DNA of 5,321 nucleotides from Dehalococcoidia bacterium. Lineage in GTDB: Bacteria > Chloroflexota > Dehalococcoidia > Tepidiformales > Tepidiformaceae. Of the stretch, positions 1-5,264 are shown piece after piece. Location of the stretch: assembly GCA_023228745.1 (NCBI GenBank), contig JALOAP010000242.1, forward strand, positions 1 to 5,321, in the 5' to 3' direction. The notes under the pieces were generated by a model that ran no database searches, was not told the origin of the DNA, and saw nothing but the letters and a program-made list of their open reading frames with translations. Within the stretch, counting starts at the first letter, position 1. Each line of letters opens with the position of its first letter. The position numbers and the translations under genes are program-made.

Positions 1-129
1 AGTGGCGGCCCGGTTCCCGAGGCAGCAGTCGGCCGCGGCGACGCGTTCGTGCCCGGGCGCCATGCCGCCCGGCACTTGGGGTTCGATGATGTGGTCTGCG
101 ACTGTTCGCGGCATGGCTACTCTCGATGA
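1..129 (+). CDS. 3' end of an unidentified gene, cut by the window edge
   Basis: Reading from base 1, this frame stays open for 42 codons and stops at TGA (127-129). The visible residues end in VVCDCSRHGYSR. The frame looks coding because the first codon positions are rich in G and about three quarters of third positions are G or C, while the competing frame gives a less protein-like string. It overlaps the start of the next gene by 17 bases, a compact arrangement usual in phage structural operons, so it is probably another gene of the same phage-derived cluster. I do not recognise the product. The two nearby cysteines and the histidine near the C-terminus are visible, but they are not enough to claim a metal site. 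Confidence 0.5.
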   Translation, partial: SGGPVPEAAVGRGDAFVPGRHAARHLGFDDVVCDCSRHGYSR

Positions 130-697
130 CATTCGCACCCGCGTCCGCCGTGACCTAGGCGATAGCGACCCGGCCAGCCAGCGCTGGGACGATGCCGCCA
201 TTGACCGCCACATCGACCGCGCAATCACGGAGCTGAGCCTCGCGATGCCGCGGGAGCTGATGGCGACCGTGCCCACCACCCCGGGTAGCCGGGAGCTTTC
301 GTTGGCGACGCTCGATGGCCTGATGGAGGTGGAAGCCGTTGAGTACCCGGCGGGGCAGTTCCCGCCGATACAGGTGGGCTTCGGGAGCTGGGCGAGCACA
401 CTCCTGCTCCACACCGAGGTCGAACCGGACGGATCGGACGCGAACGTCTATTACACGGCGCGGCACACGCTTGACTCCCTCACCGAGGAGCAGGCGGACC
501 TGGTGGCGATGGGCGCCAGCGCCTACGCAGCGCTCGAACAGGCTGTCGCCGCCGCGGACAAGATCACTACCGACGGCCGCGCCTCCGACCGGTTCGCGGA
601 GTGGGGCCGGGCGCGGGCGACGGCCTTCCGGCAGCTCCTGCATCACTATGGCCGCCGCAACCGCGTGCGGCAGCGGCGGCTCTATCGCCCGGCCTGA
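113..697 (+). CDS. probable phage head-tail adaptor (connector) protein
   Basis: This 194-residue protein opens with MATLDDIRTRVRRDLGD, then WDDAAIDRHIDRAITELS at about residues 25-42. An N-terminal basic helix followed by a second helix with an acidic start (W-[ST/D]-D-x-x-[IL]-D-x-x-I-x-x-A) is the pattern I associate with SU10-type phage adaptor proteins, which sit between the portal and the tail in tailed phages. The middle (about 68-120) looks beta-rich with V/Y/G-rich strands. The last 60 residues are helical and end in a strongly basic tail (RRNRVRQRRLYRPA). ATG 113 is chosen over the upstream ATGs at 86 and 89 because it gives this family-like N-terminus; no clear Shine-Dalgarno precedes it. 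It follows an overlapping upstream gene, but the next gene is a convergent host-type amidase, so the cluster ends here. The assignment rests on recalled pattern, not a search. A gene-transfer-agent or domesticated prophage protein is equally possible. Confidence 0.6.
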   Translation: MATLDDIRTRVRRDLGDSDPASQRWDDAAIDRHIDRAITELSLAMPRELMATVPTTPGSRELSLATLDGLMEVEAVEYPAGQFPPIQVGFGSWASTLLLHTEVEPDGSDANVYYTARHTLDSLTEEQADLVAMGASAYAALEQAVAAADKITTDGRASDRFAEWGRARATAFRQLLHHYGRRNRVRQRRLYRPA

Positions 698-2100
698 GTG
701 CTCCTACCCTTCGGCCAGGGCCAGGGGTTCGCGGCTTCGAAGGCGGCGCTCACGGTGAGCAGGAGCTTGTCGGCGAAGCGCGGCGCGACCACCTGGAGGC
801 CCACCGGCAGGCCAGCGGCCGTGAGCCCCGCTGGCAGCGAGGCCGCCGGGTGCCCCGTGAGGTTGAACGGATAGGTGAACGGGATGAACCCGGCCGGCCC
901 AACTTCCTTCCCGGCGATGACCATCGGCGGCGGCCCCTCCGCCTTGAACGGCGGCGCCGCCAGGGTGGGCGTGAGCAACAGGGTGTATTCGTCGAGGAAG
1001 CGGTTGACCTGGCGGTTCACCGCGTGGCGCGTCTGCAGCGCCTGGGCCACCTGCACGGCGGTCATGCCGCGGCCGGACTCGGCGAAACGCAGGTAGCCGG
1101 GCTCCAACTGGGCGGCACGTTCGCCCAGTTCTTCGACGCGCAGGGTGTCGCCCGGTGCACCGATGGCGAACCAGGCCGGCATCGGGTCTTCGAAGCCGGG
1201 GTCCGCCTCCACGAGCTCCGCGCCCAGCGCCTTCGCGAACGCCTCGGCAGCCTGCCGCGCGACCTGTGCCACCTCTGGGTCCACCACCGCGTAGCCGAGG
1301 TCGGCGCTCCAGGCGATCCGGATGATGGGCGGTGGTGCGGCGACCGCCGCCGCCTCGTAGCCGCCCGTCGGTGCATCGAGCGAGTGCAGGTCGTCCGGGT
1401 GGGGGCCGGCGGCAGCATCGAGGTAGCGCGCCGAATCCCGGACCGTGCGCGAAACAGGGCCGAGGGTGCTATGTGTGGCCCAGTGCGAATACTGCGGCCC
1501 GGCGATGGGGATGCGCCCGGCGGTGGGCTTGATGCCGTAGCAGCCGCAGAAGCCCGCGGGGATGCGAATCGAGCCGCCACCGTCGCTCGCCGTCGCCAGG
1601 GGGACGAGGCCGGCGCTGACCGCGGCCGCGCTGCCGCCGCTCGACCCGCCCGGCGTGAGCTCGGGGTTCCAGGGGTTGCGCGTGGCCCCGAAGAGGCGGT
1701 TTTCGGTGAAGCCCTTGTAGCCGAACTCCGGCGTGTTCGTCTTGCCCAGGGCCACGGCGCCGGCTGCCTTCAGACGCGCGAGCTGGACCGAGTCGGTGTC
1801 GGCGATGACATCTTTGTAGGCGCGGGAGCCCATGGTGAACGGCATCCCGGCGGCCGGCTCGAGGTCCTTCACGCCGATTGGCACCCCGGCGAGGGGGCCG
1901 GGATCTTCGCCGCGGGCTATCTGCGCATCGATGGCGTCGGCCTGCTGGAGCGCGAGTTCTGGTGCGATGTGGACGAAGGCGTTGAGCCGCTCGTTGCCGG
2001 CGGCGAGGCGTTCGAGTGCAGCCTCCGTCACCTCGCGGGCGGAACGTTCCTTGCGGCGCACGGATTCGGCGACCTGCCACGCGGGCTCGATATCGAACAT
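682..2100 (-). CDS. amidase-signature family hydrolase
   Basis: A 472-residue enzyme of the amidase-signature family, the usual length for stand-alone members. Members cleave or transfer amide nitrogen by a Ser-cisSer-Lys mechanism. The triad is readable: Lys78 in GVPIGVKDL, cis-Ser153 in PGGSSGGSAAAV, and nucleophile Ser177 in SDGGGSIRIPAGFCG. The 24-residue gap between the two serines equals that in malonamidase E2 and GatA. The C-terminal motif FNLTGHPAASLPAG (412-425) is also typical. No gatB or gatC is nearby, so a role in tRNA amidation is unlikely. GKTNTPEFG and RNPWNPELTPGGSSGG recall amidases of the 6-aminohexanoate cyclic dimer hydrolase type, but the substrate cannot be read from sequence. 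No signal peptide is evident, so it is probably cytoplasmic. The ATG has a strong Shine-Dalgarno (AAAGGAGG at 2107-2114, 6-base spacing). The stop codon lies inside the 3' end of the convergent phage-type gene. Confidence 0.93.
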   Translation of the reverse strand: MFDIEPAWQVAESVRRKERSAREVTEAALERLAAGNERLNAFVHIAPELALQQADAIDAQIARGEDPGPLAGVPIGVKDLEPAAGMPFTMGSRAYKDVIADTDSVQLARLKAAGAVALGKTNTPEFGYKGFTENRLFGATRNPWNPELTPGGSSGGSAAAVSAGLVPLATASDGGGSIRIPAGFCGCYGIKPTAGRIPIAGPQYSHWATHSTLGPVSRTVRDSARYLDAAAGPHPDDLHSLDAPTGGYEAAAVAAPPPIIRIAWSADLGYAVVDPEVAQVARQAAEAFAKALGAELVEADPGFEDPMPAWFAIGAPGDTLRVEELGERAAQLEPGYLRFAESGRGMTAVQVAQALQTRHAVNRQVNRFLDEYTLLLTPTLAAPPFKAEGPPPMVIAGKEVGPAGFIPFTYPFNLTGHPAASLPAGLTAAGLPVGLQVVAPRFADKLLLTVSAAFEAANPWPWPKGRSTQAGR

Positions 2101-2106
2101 GCGGTG

Positions 2107-2114
2107 CCTCCTTT
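2107..2114 (-). promoter_or_regulatory. strong ribosome binding site of the amidase
   Basis: On the minus strand AAAGGAGG lies 6 bases before ATG 2100. This near-perfect anti-16S match fixes the amidase start and is the best Shine-Dalgarno in the window. Confidence 0.85.
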
Positions 2115-2121
2115 GGCGCGC

Positions 2122-2150
2122 ATCCTAGGCGTGGCGGGGCGTGTTGTCAG
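2122..2150 (-). promoter_or_regulatory. predicted housekeeping-type promoter of the amidase
   Basis: On the minus strand CTGACA (2145-2150, five of six matches to TTGACA) is followed by exactly 17 bases and then TAGGAT (2122-2127, four of six matches to TATAAT). The predicted transcript start is near 2115, giving a leader of about 15 bases that contains just the strong Shine-Dalgarno and the ATG. The spacing and the fit to the gene support it. There is no experimental evidence, and promoters of this taxon are not known to me. Confidence 0.55.
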
Positions 2151-2171
2151 CCGCAAGGTATTCGGTGGCCG

Positions 2172-2276
2172 CTAACGGCGCGCGGGCGCGGCCCAGCGGA
2201 GCAGGAGCCCGAGGAGCCACGTGGCGAAGGAGCGGCGGACGCGGGCGAACCACGGTTCGGCATTTGTACTGGTCAT
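2172..2276 (-). CDS. candidate 34-residue hydrophobic peptide, probably leaderless
   Basis: An ATG (2274-2276) opens a 34-codon frame ending in TAG (2172-2174). The peptide begins MTSTNAEPWFARVRRSF, then has a hydrophobic stretch ATWLLGLLLRWAAP (about residues 18-31) and ends ARR. The layout is that of a small single-span or amphipathic membrane peptide, with a basic region on each side of the hydrophobic core and three tryptophans. Third positions are mostly G or C after the first few codons. There is no Shine-Dalgarno, but a promoter-like CTGACA-N17-TATTCT lies directly upstream and places the predicted transcript start at the A of the ATG, which would make a leaderless message. It lies 71 bases upstream of the amidase, which seems to have its own promoter between them. 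I know no family for it. It could also be a chance frame in a promoter region; its conservation has not been tested. Confidence 0.4.
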   Translation of the reverse strand: MTSTNAEPWFARVRRSFATWLLGLLLRWAAPARR

Positions 2277-2282
2277 AACGCG

Positions 2283-2311
2283 AGAATAGACAGGCAGCGG
2301 GCGCGTGTCAG
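2283..2311 (-). promoter_or_regulatory. predicted promoter of the small hydrophobic peptide
   Basis: On the minus strand CTGACA (2306-2311) and TATTCT (2283-2288) are separated by 17 bases, a good match to a vegetative promoter. Six bases separate the -10 box from ATG 2276, so transcription would start at or beside the start codon. The -35 hexamer is identical to that of the amidase promoter 161 bases further along, and the upstream edge of this box touches the inverted-repeat element. Confidence 0.5.
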
Positions 2312-2454
2312 GTAGTCGGGGATCGGTAGTCGGTAGCCGGTGGCGCTGTTGCGCTGGCGCCCCGTGCTGCGGCGCGAGCAGCAGCGCGTCACGCGGTCAG
2401 CCGCCGGCGTCACTCCGGCGCCCGATCCCCGATCCCAGACTACCGATCCCCGCC
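2311..2454. repeat. structured intergenic inverted-repeat element
   Basis: A perfect 15-bp inverted repeat has arms at 2317-2331 (CGGGGATCGGTAGTC) and 2438-2452, separated by 106 bases. Each arm region is itself built of short imperfect repeats. GGTAGTCGG occurs at 2311-2319 and 2325-2333, with a one-mismatch copy at 2332-2340. CCGATCCCCG occurs at 2422-2431 and 2443-2452. Inside the loop two small hairpins can form: TGCTGC/GCAGCA (2365-2370 with 2378-2383) and CGCCGG/CCGGCG (2402-2407 with 2415-2420). The whole could fold as a branched RNA or cruciform. This resembles dispersed intergenic palindromic elements (REP or small non-autonomous element type), but only one copy is visible here, so family membership is inference. 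No convincing coding frame is seen within it. Confidence 0.6.
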
Positions 2455-2457
2455 TTG

Positions 2458-2466
2458 TGGTACGCT
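2458..2466 (+). promoter_or_regulatory. possible extended -10 promoter of the crotonase operon
   Basis: TGG followed by TACGCT matches an extended -10 pattern (TGnTAnnnT). No good -35 lies 16-18 bases upstream, where the right arm of the inverted repeat is found. Transcription would start near 2473, leaving a leader of about 57 bases before ATG 2530. The match is short and the call is weak. Confidence 0.3.
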
Positions 2467-2529
2467 CGCTTTCGTTTCCCGCCGGTGGTGCCGCGCCGGC
2501 CCGCACATTCCCGTAGGAGCACGTTTTCC

Positions 2530-3348
2530 ATGGAATTTGAGCAGATCCTCTTCGAGAAGCGCGGCCGTGTCGGTCTCATCACCCTCAACCGGCCCGAGAA
2601 GCTGAACGCCTGGACGCCGAAGATGATGGCAGAGATGCGCCAGGCCATCGACGCCTCCATCGCCGACCGCGACGTGGCCGCCATCGCCGTCACCGGCGCG
2701 GGCCGCGCCTTCTGCGCCGGCGCCGATGTGAGTGCCGTCTTTAAGGCGAACGCGGATGCGCAGGACGCGGGCAGCACCGAGCACAACGACCCCCAGGGCG
2801 GCCTGAACTGGGTGACCTACATACAGAACCTGCCGAAGCCAACCATTGCCGCCATCAACGGTACGGCCGTGGGCATCGGCATTACGCAGATCCTGCCGTT
2901 CGACATCCGCATTGCGAGCAGCGAAGCGAAGGTGGGTATGTTCTTCGTGCGCATGGGCCTCGTGCCGGAGCTTGCGAGCTCGGCGCTCTTGCCGCAGATG
3001 ATCGGCTCGTCGCGGGCGCTGGAGTGGTGCCTGAGCGGGCGGCTTGTGGGCGCCGAAGAGGCTCGCGATGCAGGCCTTGTCAGCGAAGTCGTGGCACCGG
3101 ACCAGCTTATTGACCGCGCGGTGGCGCTTGGCGAGCAGTTCGCCGGCCAGTCGGCGCTCTCCATGACGCTCATCCGCAAGCTGATCCTCGAAGGCACGAA
3201 CGACAGCGACTACGAAGCCGTTGGCCGCCGCGAAGGGAAGGCGCTGGAGCAGGCGTACTCCTCGTGGGAGCACCGCGAGGCGATCGCGGCATTCATGGAG
3301 AAGCGCGCCGCCGACTTCACCAAGCAGGAGCCCACACTCCCGCGCTAG
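2530..3348 (+). CDS. enoyl-CoA hydratase/isomerase (crotonase) family protein, isomerase-like active site
   Basis: A 272-residue crotonase-fold protein, normal family length, acting on acyl-CoA thioesters, probably in the cytoplasm. The N-terminus VGLITLNRPEKLNAW (14-28), the oxyanion-hole segment GRAFCAGADVS (58-68) and the second loop AAINGTAVGIGITQILPFD (107-125) are diagnostic. By motif alignment to rat enoyl-CoA hydratase, the two catalytic glutamates are absent: the Glu144 position is Thr119 and the Glu164 position is Phe139. A glutamate is instead present at Glu147 in GLVPELASS, where delta3,delta2-enoyl-CoA isomerases carry their catalytic Glu (SPEG/ITEG type). An isomerase or other non-hydratase activity is therefore more likely than a classical hydratase. 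ATG 2530 is supported by AGGAG at 2515-2519 (10-base spacing, somewhat long) and by the family start. It is followed after 12 bases by azlC on the same strand, so cotranscription is likely. Confidence 0.93.
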   Translation: MEFEQILFEKRGRVGLITLNRPEKLNAWTPKMMAEMRQAIDASIADRDVAAIAVTGAGRAFCAGADVSAVFKANADAQDAGSTEHNDPQGGLNWVTYIQNLPKPTIAAINGTAVGIGITQILPFDIRIASSEAKVGMFFVRMGLVPELASSALLPQMIGSSRALEWCLSGRLVGAEEARDAGLVSEVVAPDQLIDRAVALGEQFAGQSALSMTLIRKLILEGTNDSDYEAVGRREGKALEQAYSSWEHREAIAAFMEKRAADFTKQEPTLPR

Positions 3349-3360
3349 CCGCGGCCACGC

Positions 3361-4041
3361 ATGACGACTGAGCCGGCGGTACACGCCTTCCGCGATTCGC
3401 TGCGACGCGGCGTGCGCGACGCCGTACCGCTGGCCATCGCCGTGGCGCTTTTCGGGGTCTCCTTCGGGGTGCTTGCGAAGAGCGCTGGCTTCGGCGGCAT
3501 CGCCACGGTGGTGATGTCGCTCACCACCTTCTCCGGCGCGGCGCAGTTTGCGTCGGTCTCCATCATCCGCGATGGCGGCGGGGCGGCGGCGGCGATCACC
3601 GCGGCCGCCCTGCTCAGCGCCCGCTTCATCCCCATCGGGCTCTCGGTCGCGCCCGTGCTTCGCGGGCGGGTGCCGGCACGGTTCGCGAAATCGCAGCTCG
3701 TGATCGACGAGTCGTGGGCTGTCGCGTCGCGCGGCGGCGGGCTATTCGACGCGGGAGCACTCGTGGGCGCGGGCCTGCTGCTCTACGTCGCGTGGCTGGC
3801 CGGGACGCTGGTCGGGGTGGCCGGTGGCGGCCTGCTCAGCGACCCCGAGGCACTTGGCCTCGACGCGGCCTTCCCGGCGCTGTTCCTCGCGCTGCTGGCC
3901 CCGAACCTGCGAAAGCGGCGGCTGCTGGTGGCGGCGCTACTGGGTGCGGGCATTGCGCTGGTGCTTGTGCCGTTTGTGCGGCCCGGCCTGCCGGTGGTGG
4001 CGGCCAGCCTCGCCTGCCTGGTCGGCTGGAGCCGCCGGTGA
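3361..4041 (+). CDS. azlC: AzlC family branched-chain amino acid exporter, large subunit
   Basis: A 226-residue integral membrane protein of the AzlC family, close to the usual 230-250. AzlC with AzlD forms an inner-membrane exporter for branched-chain amino acids, first known from 4-azaleucine resistance. After a short cytoplasmic N-terminus with RRGVRDAVP, hydrophobic segments lie near residues 20-38, 45-63, 74-99, 131-156, 166-181, 186-204 and 208-223. The signature FSGAAQFASV (57-66) is clear, as is the later ALFLALLAPNLRKRR (173-187) region. No Shine-Dalgarno is visible before ATG 3361. With the crotonase stop only 12 bases upstream, translation may depend on ribosomes arriving from that gene. 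The stop overlaps the start of azlD. The substrate is inferred from the family; some AzlCD pairs may export other amino acids. Confidence 0.9.
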   Translation: MTTEPAVHAFRDSLRRGVRDAVPLAIAVALFGVSFGVLAKSAGFGGIATVVMSLTTFSGAAQFASVSIIRDGGGAAAAITAAALLSARFIPIGLSVAPVLRGRVPARFAKSQLVIDESWAVASRGGGLFDAGALVGAGLLLYVAWLAGTLVGVAGGGLLSDPEALGLDAAFPALFLALLAPNLRKRRLLVAALLGAGIALVLVPFVRPGLPVVAASLACLVGWSRR

Positions 4042-4340
4042 ACGATACCTGGCTCGTGGTCCTGTTCGTGGGCATCGCCACGGCCGCGTTCAAGGCGAGT
4101 GGCCCCGTCGCCATCGGTGGTCGCGAGCTGCCCCCGAGGCTCCTGCGGCTGGTCGAAGCACTCGCGCCGGCCCTGCTCGCCGCGCTCGTGGCCACGCAGG
4201 CCTTCGCCACGGACGGCGAGCTGGTGCTCGACGCCCGCGCGCTCGGCCTCGCGGCCGCGCTGGTCGCGATTGTCTTCCGGGCGCCAGTGTTGGTCACGAT
4301 CGTCGTCGCGGCGGTTGTGACGGCACTGGCGCGGGCGTAG
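4038..4340 (+). CDS. azlD: AzlD family branched-chain amino acid exporter, small subunit
   Basis: A 100-residue membrane protein of the AzlD family, the expected size. It has the family motif FKASGPVAIGGRELPPRLLR (18-37) followed by LAPALLAALVATQAF (42-56). Hydrophobic segments lie near 4-20, 39-55, 66-80 and 82-98. It starts with GTG, whose last bases are shared with the azlC stop (GTGA, 4-base overlap); GGAG at 4028-4031 inside azlC is a fair ribosome binding site with 6-base spacing. The overlap supports translational coupling and equal dosage of the two subunits. It is the last gene of the rightward operon; the next gene converges on it after 45 bases. Confidence 0.9.
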   Translation: MNDTWLVVLFVGIATAAFKASGPVAIGGRELPPRLLRLVEALAPALLAALVATQAFATDGELVLDARALGLAAALVAIVFRAPVLVTIVVAAVVTALARA

Positions 4341-4385
4341 GCGGCCGGCGCCTGGCGGCGCGGTGCCCGGTGGGTGCGGGGCCCG

Positions 4386-4865
4386 CTACTGCGCGAGCAG
4401 CTCGTCCAGGCGTTCGTAGCCTTCGCGCACGCCCTGTTCCATTCCGCTCGCCACGAAGGCATCGCGGTCTTCGAACGAATCGACGAGCGAGGTGGCCGTG
4501 AGGCGTGTGCGGCCGTTGCCGAGGTCTTCAAAGCCCAGCTTTTCGAGCGCCACGCTGTCGGGCTGGCCTTCGAATGTGAACGTTTGGACGATGAGCTCGG
4601 CCGGGCGCACTTCGTGGAACGAGCCATGGAACCAGGCGTCGAAGCCACCAGAGGCGATGAGGTAGCGGTAGGAGCCGCCGGTGCGGCAATCGAAATGGTC
4701 GTAGCTCATTTGGGTACCGCGCGGCCCGTTCCACTGGACGAACAGGCCGGGGTCGGTGTGGGCGCGGAACACTTTGGCGGGCGGGGCATCGAACTCGCGG
4801 ATAATGCGGACGAGCGGGACGCGCTGGTCGACGGTGATCTCGGTCTGCTTCGTGCTGGTGGTCAC
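4386..4865 (-). CDS. SRPBCC / AHSA1-like (START-fold) domain protein
   Basis: A 159-residue single-domain protein of the SRPBCC (Bet v1-like) superfamily, AHSA1-related branch, annotated in many genomes as activator of Hsp90 ATPase homologue-like. The family pattern is clear: VRIIREFDAPPAKVFRAHTD (19-38), the W-x-G-P-R-G segment QWNGPRG (44-50), the GGSYRYL strand (63-69), and the late TRLTATSLVDS strand (120-130) before the C-terminal helix. Such domains form a hydrophobic pocket for a lipid or small ligand, but the ligand is not readable. Relatives next to ArsR regulators are widespread and mostly of unknown function. It starts with GTG, overlaps the ArsR stop by 4 bases (GTGA), and has AGAAGGAG at 4873-4880 with 7-base spacing. 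Real Hsp90 co-chaperone activity should not be assumed. Confidence 0.9.
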   Translation of the reverse strand: MTTSTKQTEITVDQRVPLVRIIREFDAPPAKVFRAHTDPGLFVQWNGPRGTQMSYDHFDCRTGGSYRYLIASGGFDAWFHGSFHEVRPAELIVQTFTFEGQPDSVALEKLGFEDLGNGRTRLTATSLVDSFEDRDAFVASGMEQGVREGYERLDELLAQ

Positions 4866-5233
4866 TGTGCTGCTCCTTCTACGTTCCCTGGCGGGACCGG
4901 GCCGGCATCATCCGGAAGCGATTCGAGGAGGGCATCGAGGCGGCTGTAGCGTTCCTCGGCGAGGCGGCGGTAGCGCTCGATCCACGCAGTCATGAGGTCG
5001 AACACTTCCACCTCGAGGTGGACGGGCCGGCGCTGGGCCTCTCTGCTGCGCCGCACGAGTCCCGAATCTTCGAGCACCTTGAGGTGCTTGGCGACCGCCT
5101 GGAACGAAATGTCGTACGACTTTGCGAGCTCCGTGGTGGTGGTTTCACCCCCGGCCGCAAGCCGCGCGACGATGTCGCGGCGGGTGGGGTCGCCAAGCGC
5201 CGAGAAGGCCCGGGAGAGGACATCAACGGCCAC
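4862..5233 (-). CDS. ArsR family winged-helix transcriptional regulator
   Basis: A 123-residue regulator with the ArsR/SmtB fold, normal length. It begins with AFSALGDPTRRDIVARLA (9-26), followed by TTTTELAKSYDISFQAVAKH (31-50), where the second part is the DNA recognition helix, then LKVLEDSGLVRRSREAQRRP (51-70), the helix end and the basic wing. The long helix at about 77-105 would form the dimer interface. The protein has no cysteine at all, so the classical ELCVCDL metal site is absent and metal or arsenite sensing by that site can be excluded. It belongs to the type commonly paired with AHSA1-like proteins. It starts with GTG, preceded by AAAGGGG (5242-5248) with 8-base spacing. It probably represses its own two-gene operon; the effector is unknown. 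Confidence 0.92.
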   Translation of the reverse strand: MAVDVLSRAFSALGDPTRRDIVARLAAGGETTTTELAKSYDISFQAVAKHLKVLEDSGLVRRSREAQRRPVHLEVEVFDLMTAWIERYRRLAEERYSRLDALLESLPDDAGPVPPGNVEGAAQ

Positions 5234-5264
5234 CGGTGCGGCCCCTTTGTGCGTTGTGCACCGG
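5233..5264 (-). promoter_or_regulatory. dyad over the ArsR ribosome binding site and start codon, candidate operator or RNA hairpin
   Basis: CCGGTGC (5233-5239) and GCACCGG (5258-5264) form a perfect 7-bp inverted repeat around an 18-base centre. The centre contains the AAAGGGG ribosome binding site, and the inner edge of one arm includes the first base of the GTG start. Within it a second small dyad GTGC-N5-GCAC (5249-5261) overlaps. As DNA it could be the operator of the repressor, whose dimers bind inverted repeats of about this size. As RNA it could form a hairpin presenting the ribosome binding site in the loop. Neither is proven. Confidence 0.35.

Noticed and set aside
2..112. An N-terminal extension of the phage-type adaptor to an earlier start
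   Set aside because: The extra residues are not protein-like for this family, and the MATLDDIRTRVRRDL start at 113 is; the overlapping frame 1 explains this DNA better.
601..2175. A 524-codon open frame on the plus strand spanning the whole amidase
   Set aside because: It is antisense to an amidase with an intact catalytic triad, and its translation is Arg/Gly/Ala-rich with no family pattern; long antisense frames are expected in very GC-rich DNA.
2311..2454. The repeat cluster as a CRISPR array or insertion sequence
   Set aside because: The repeats are too short and irregularly spaced for CRISPR, and there is no transposase frame within the element.
2305..2529. An N-terminal extension of the crotonase by 75 residues from an upstream ATG
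   Set aside because: The extension runs through the inverted-repeat element, is Ser/Arg/Pro-rich and unlike crotonases; ATG 2530 has AGGAG upstream and gives the family N-terminus.
2440..3384. A 314-codon open frame on the minus strand opposite the crotonase
   Set aside because: It mirrors the crotonase gene, has low-complexity His/Arg/Ala-rich content, and has no supported start or ribosome binding site.
4331..4386. A bidirectional terminator between azlD and the SRPBCC gene
   Set aside because: GC-rich pairing is possible (GCGGGC 4331-4336 with GCCCGC 4381-4386, and GCGCC/GGCGC at 4348-4361), but there is no T-tract on either strand and such pairings are common at this GC content.
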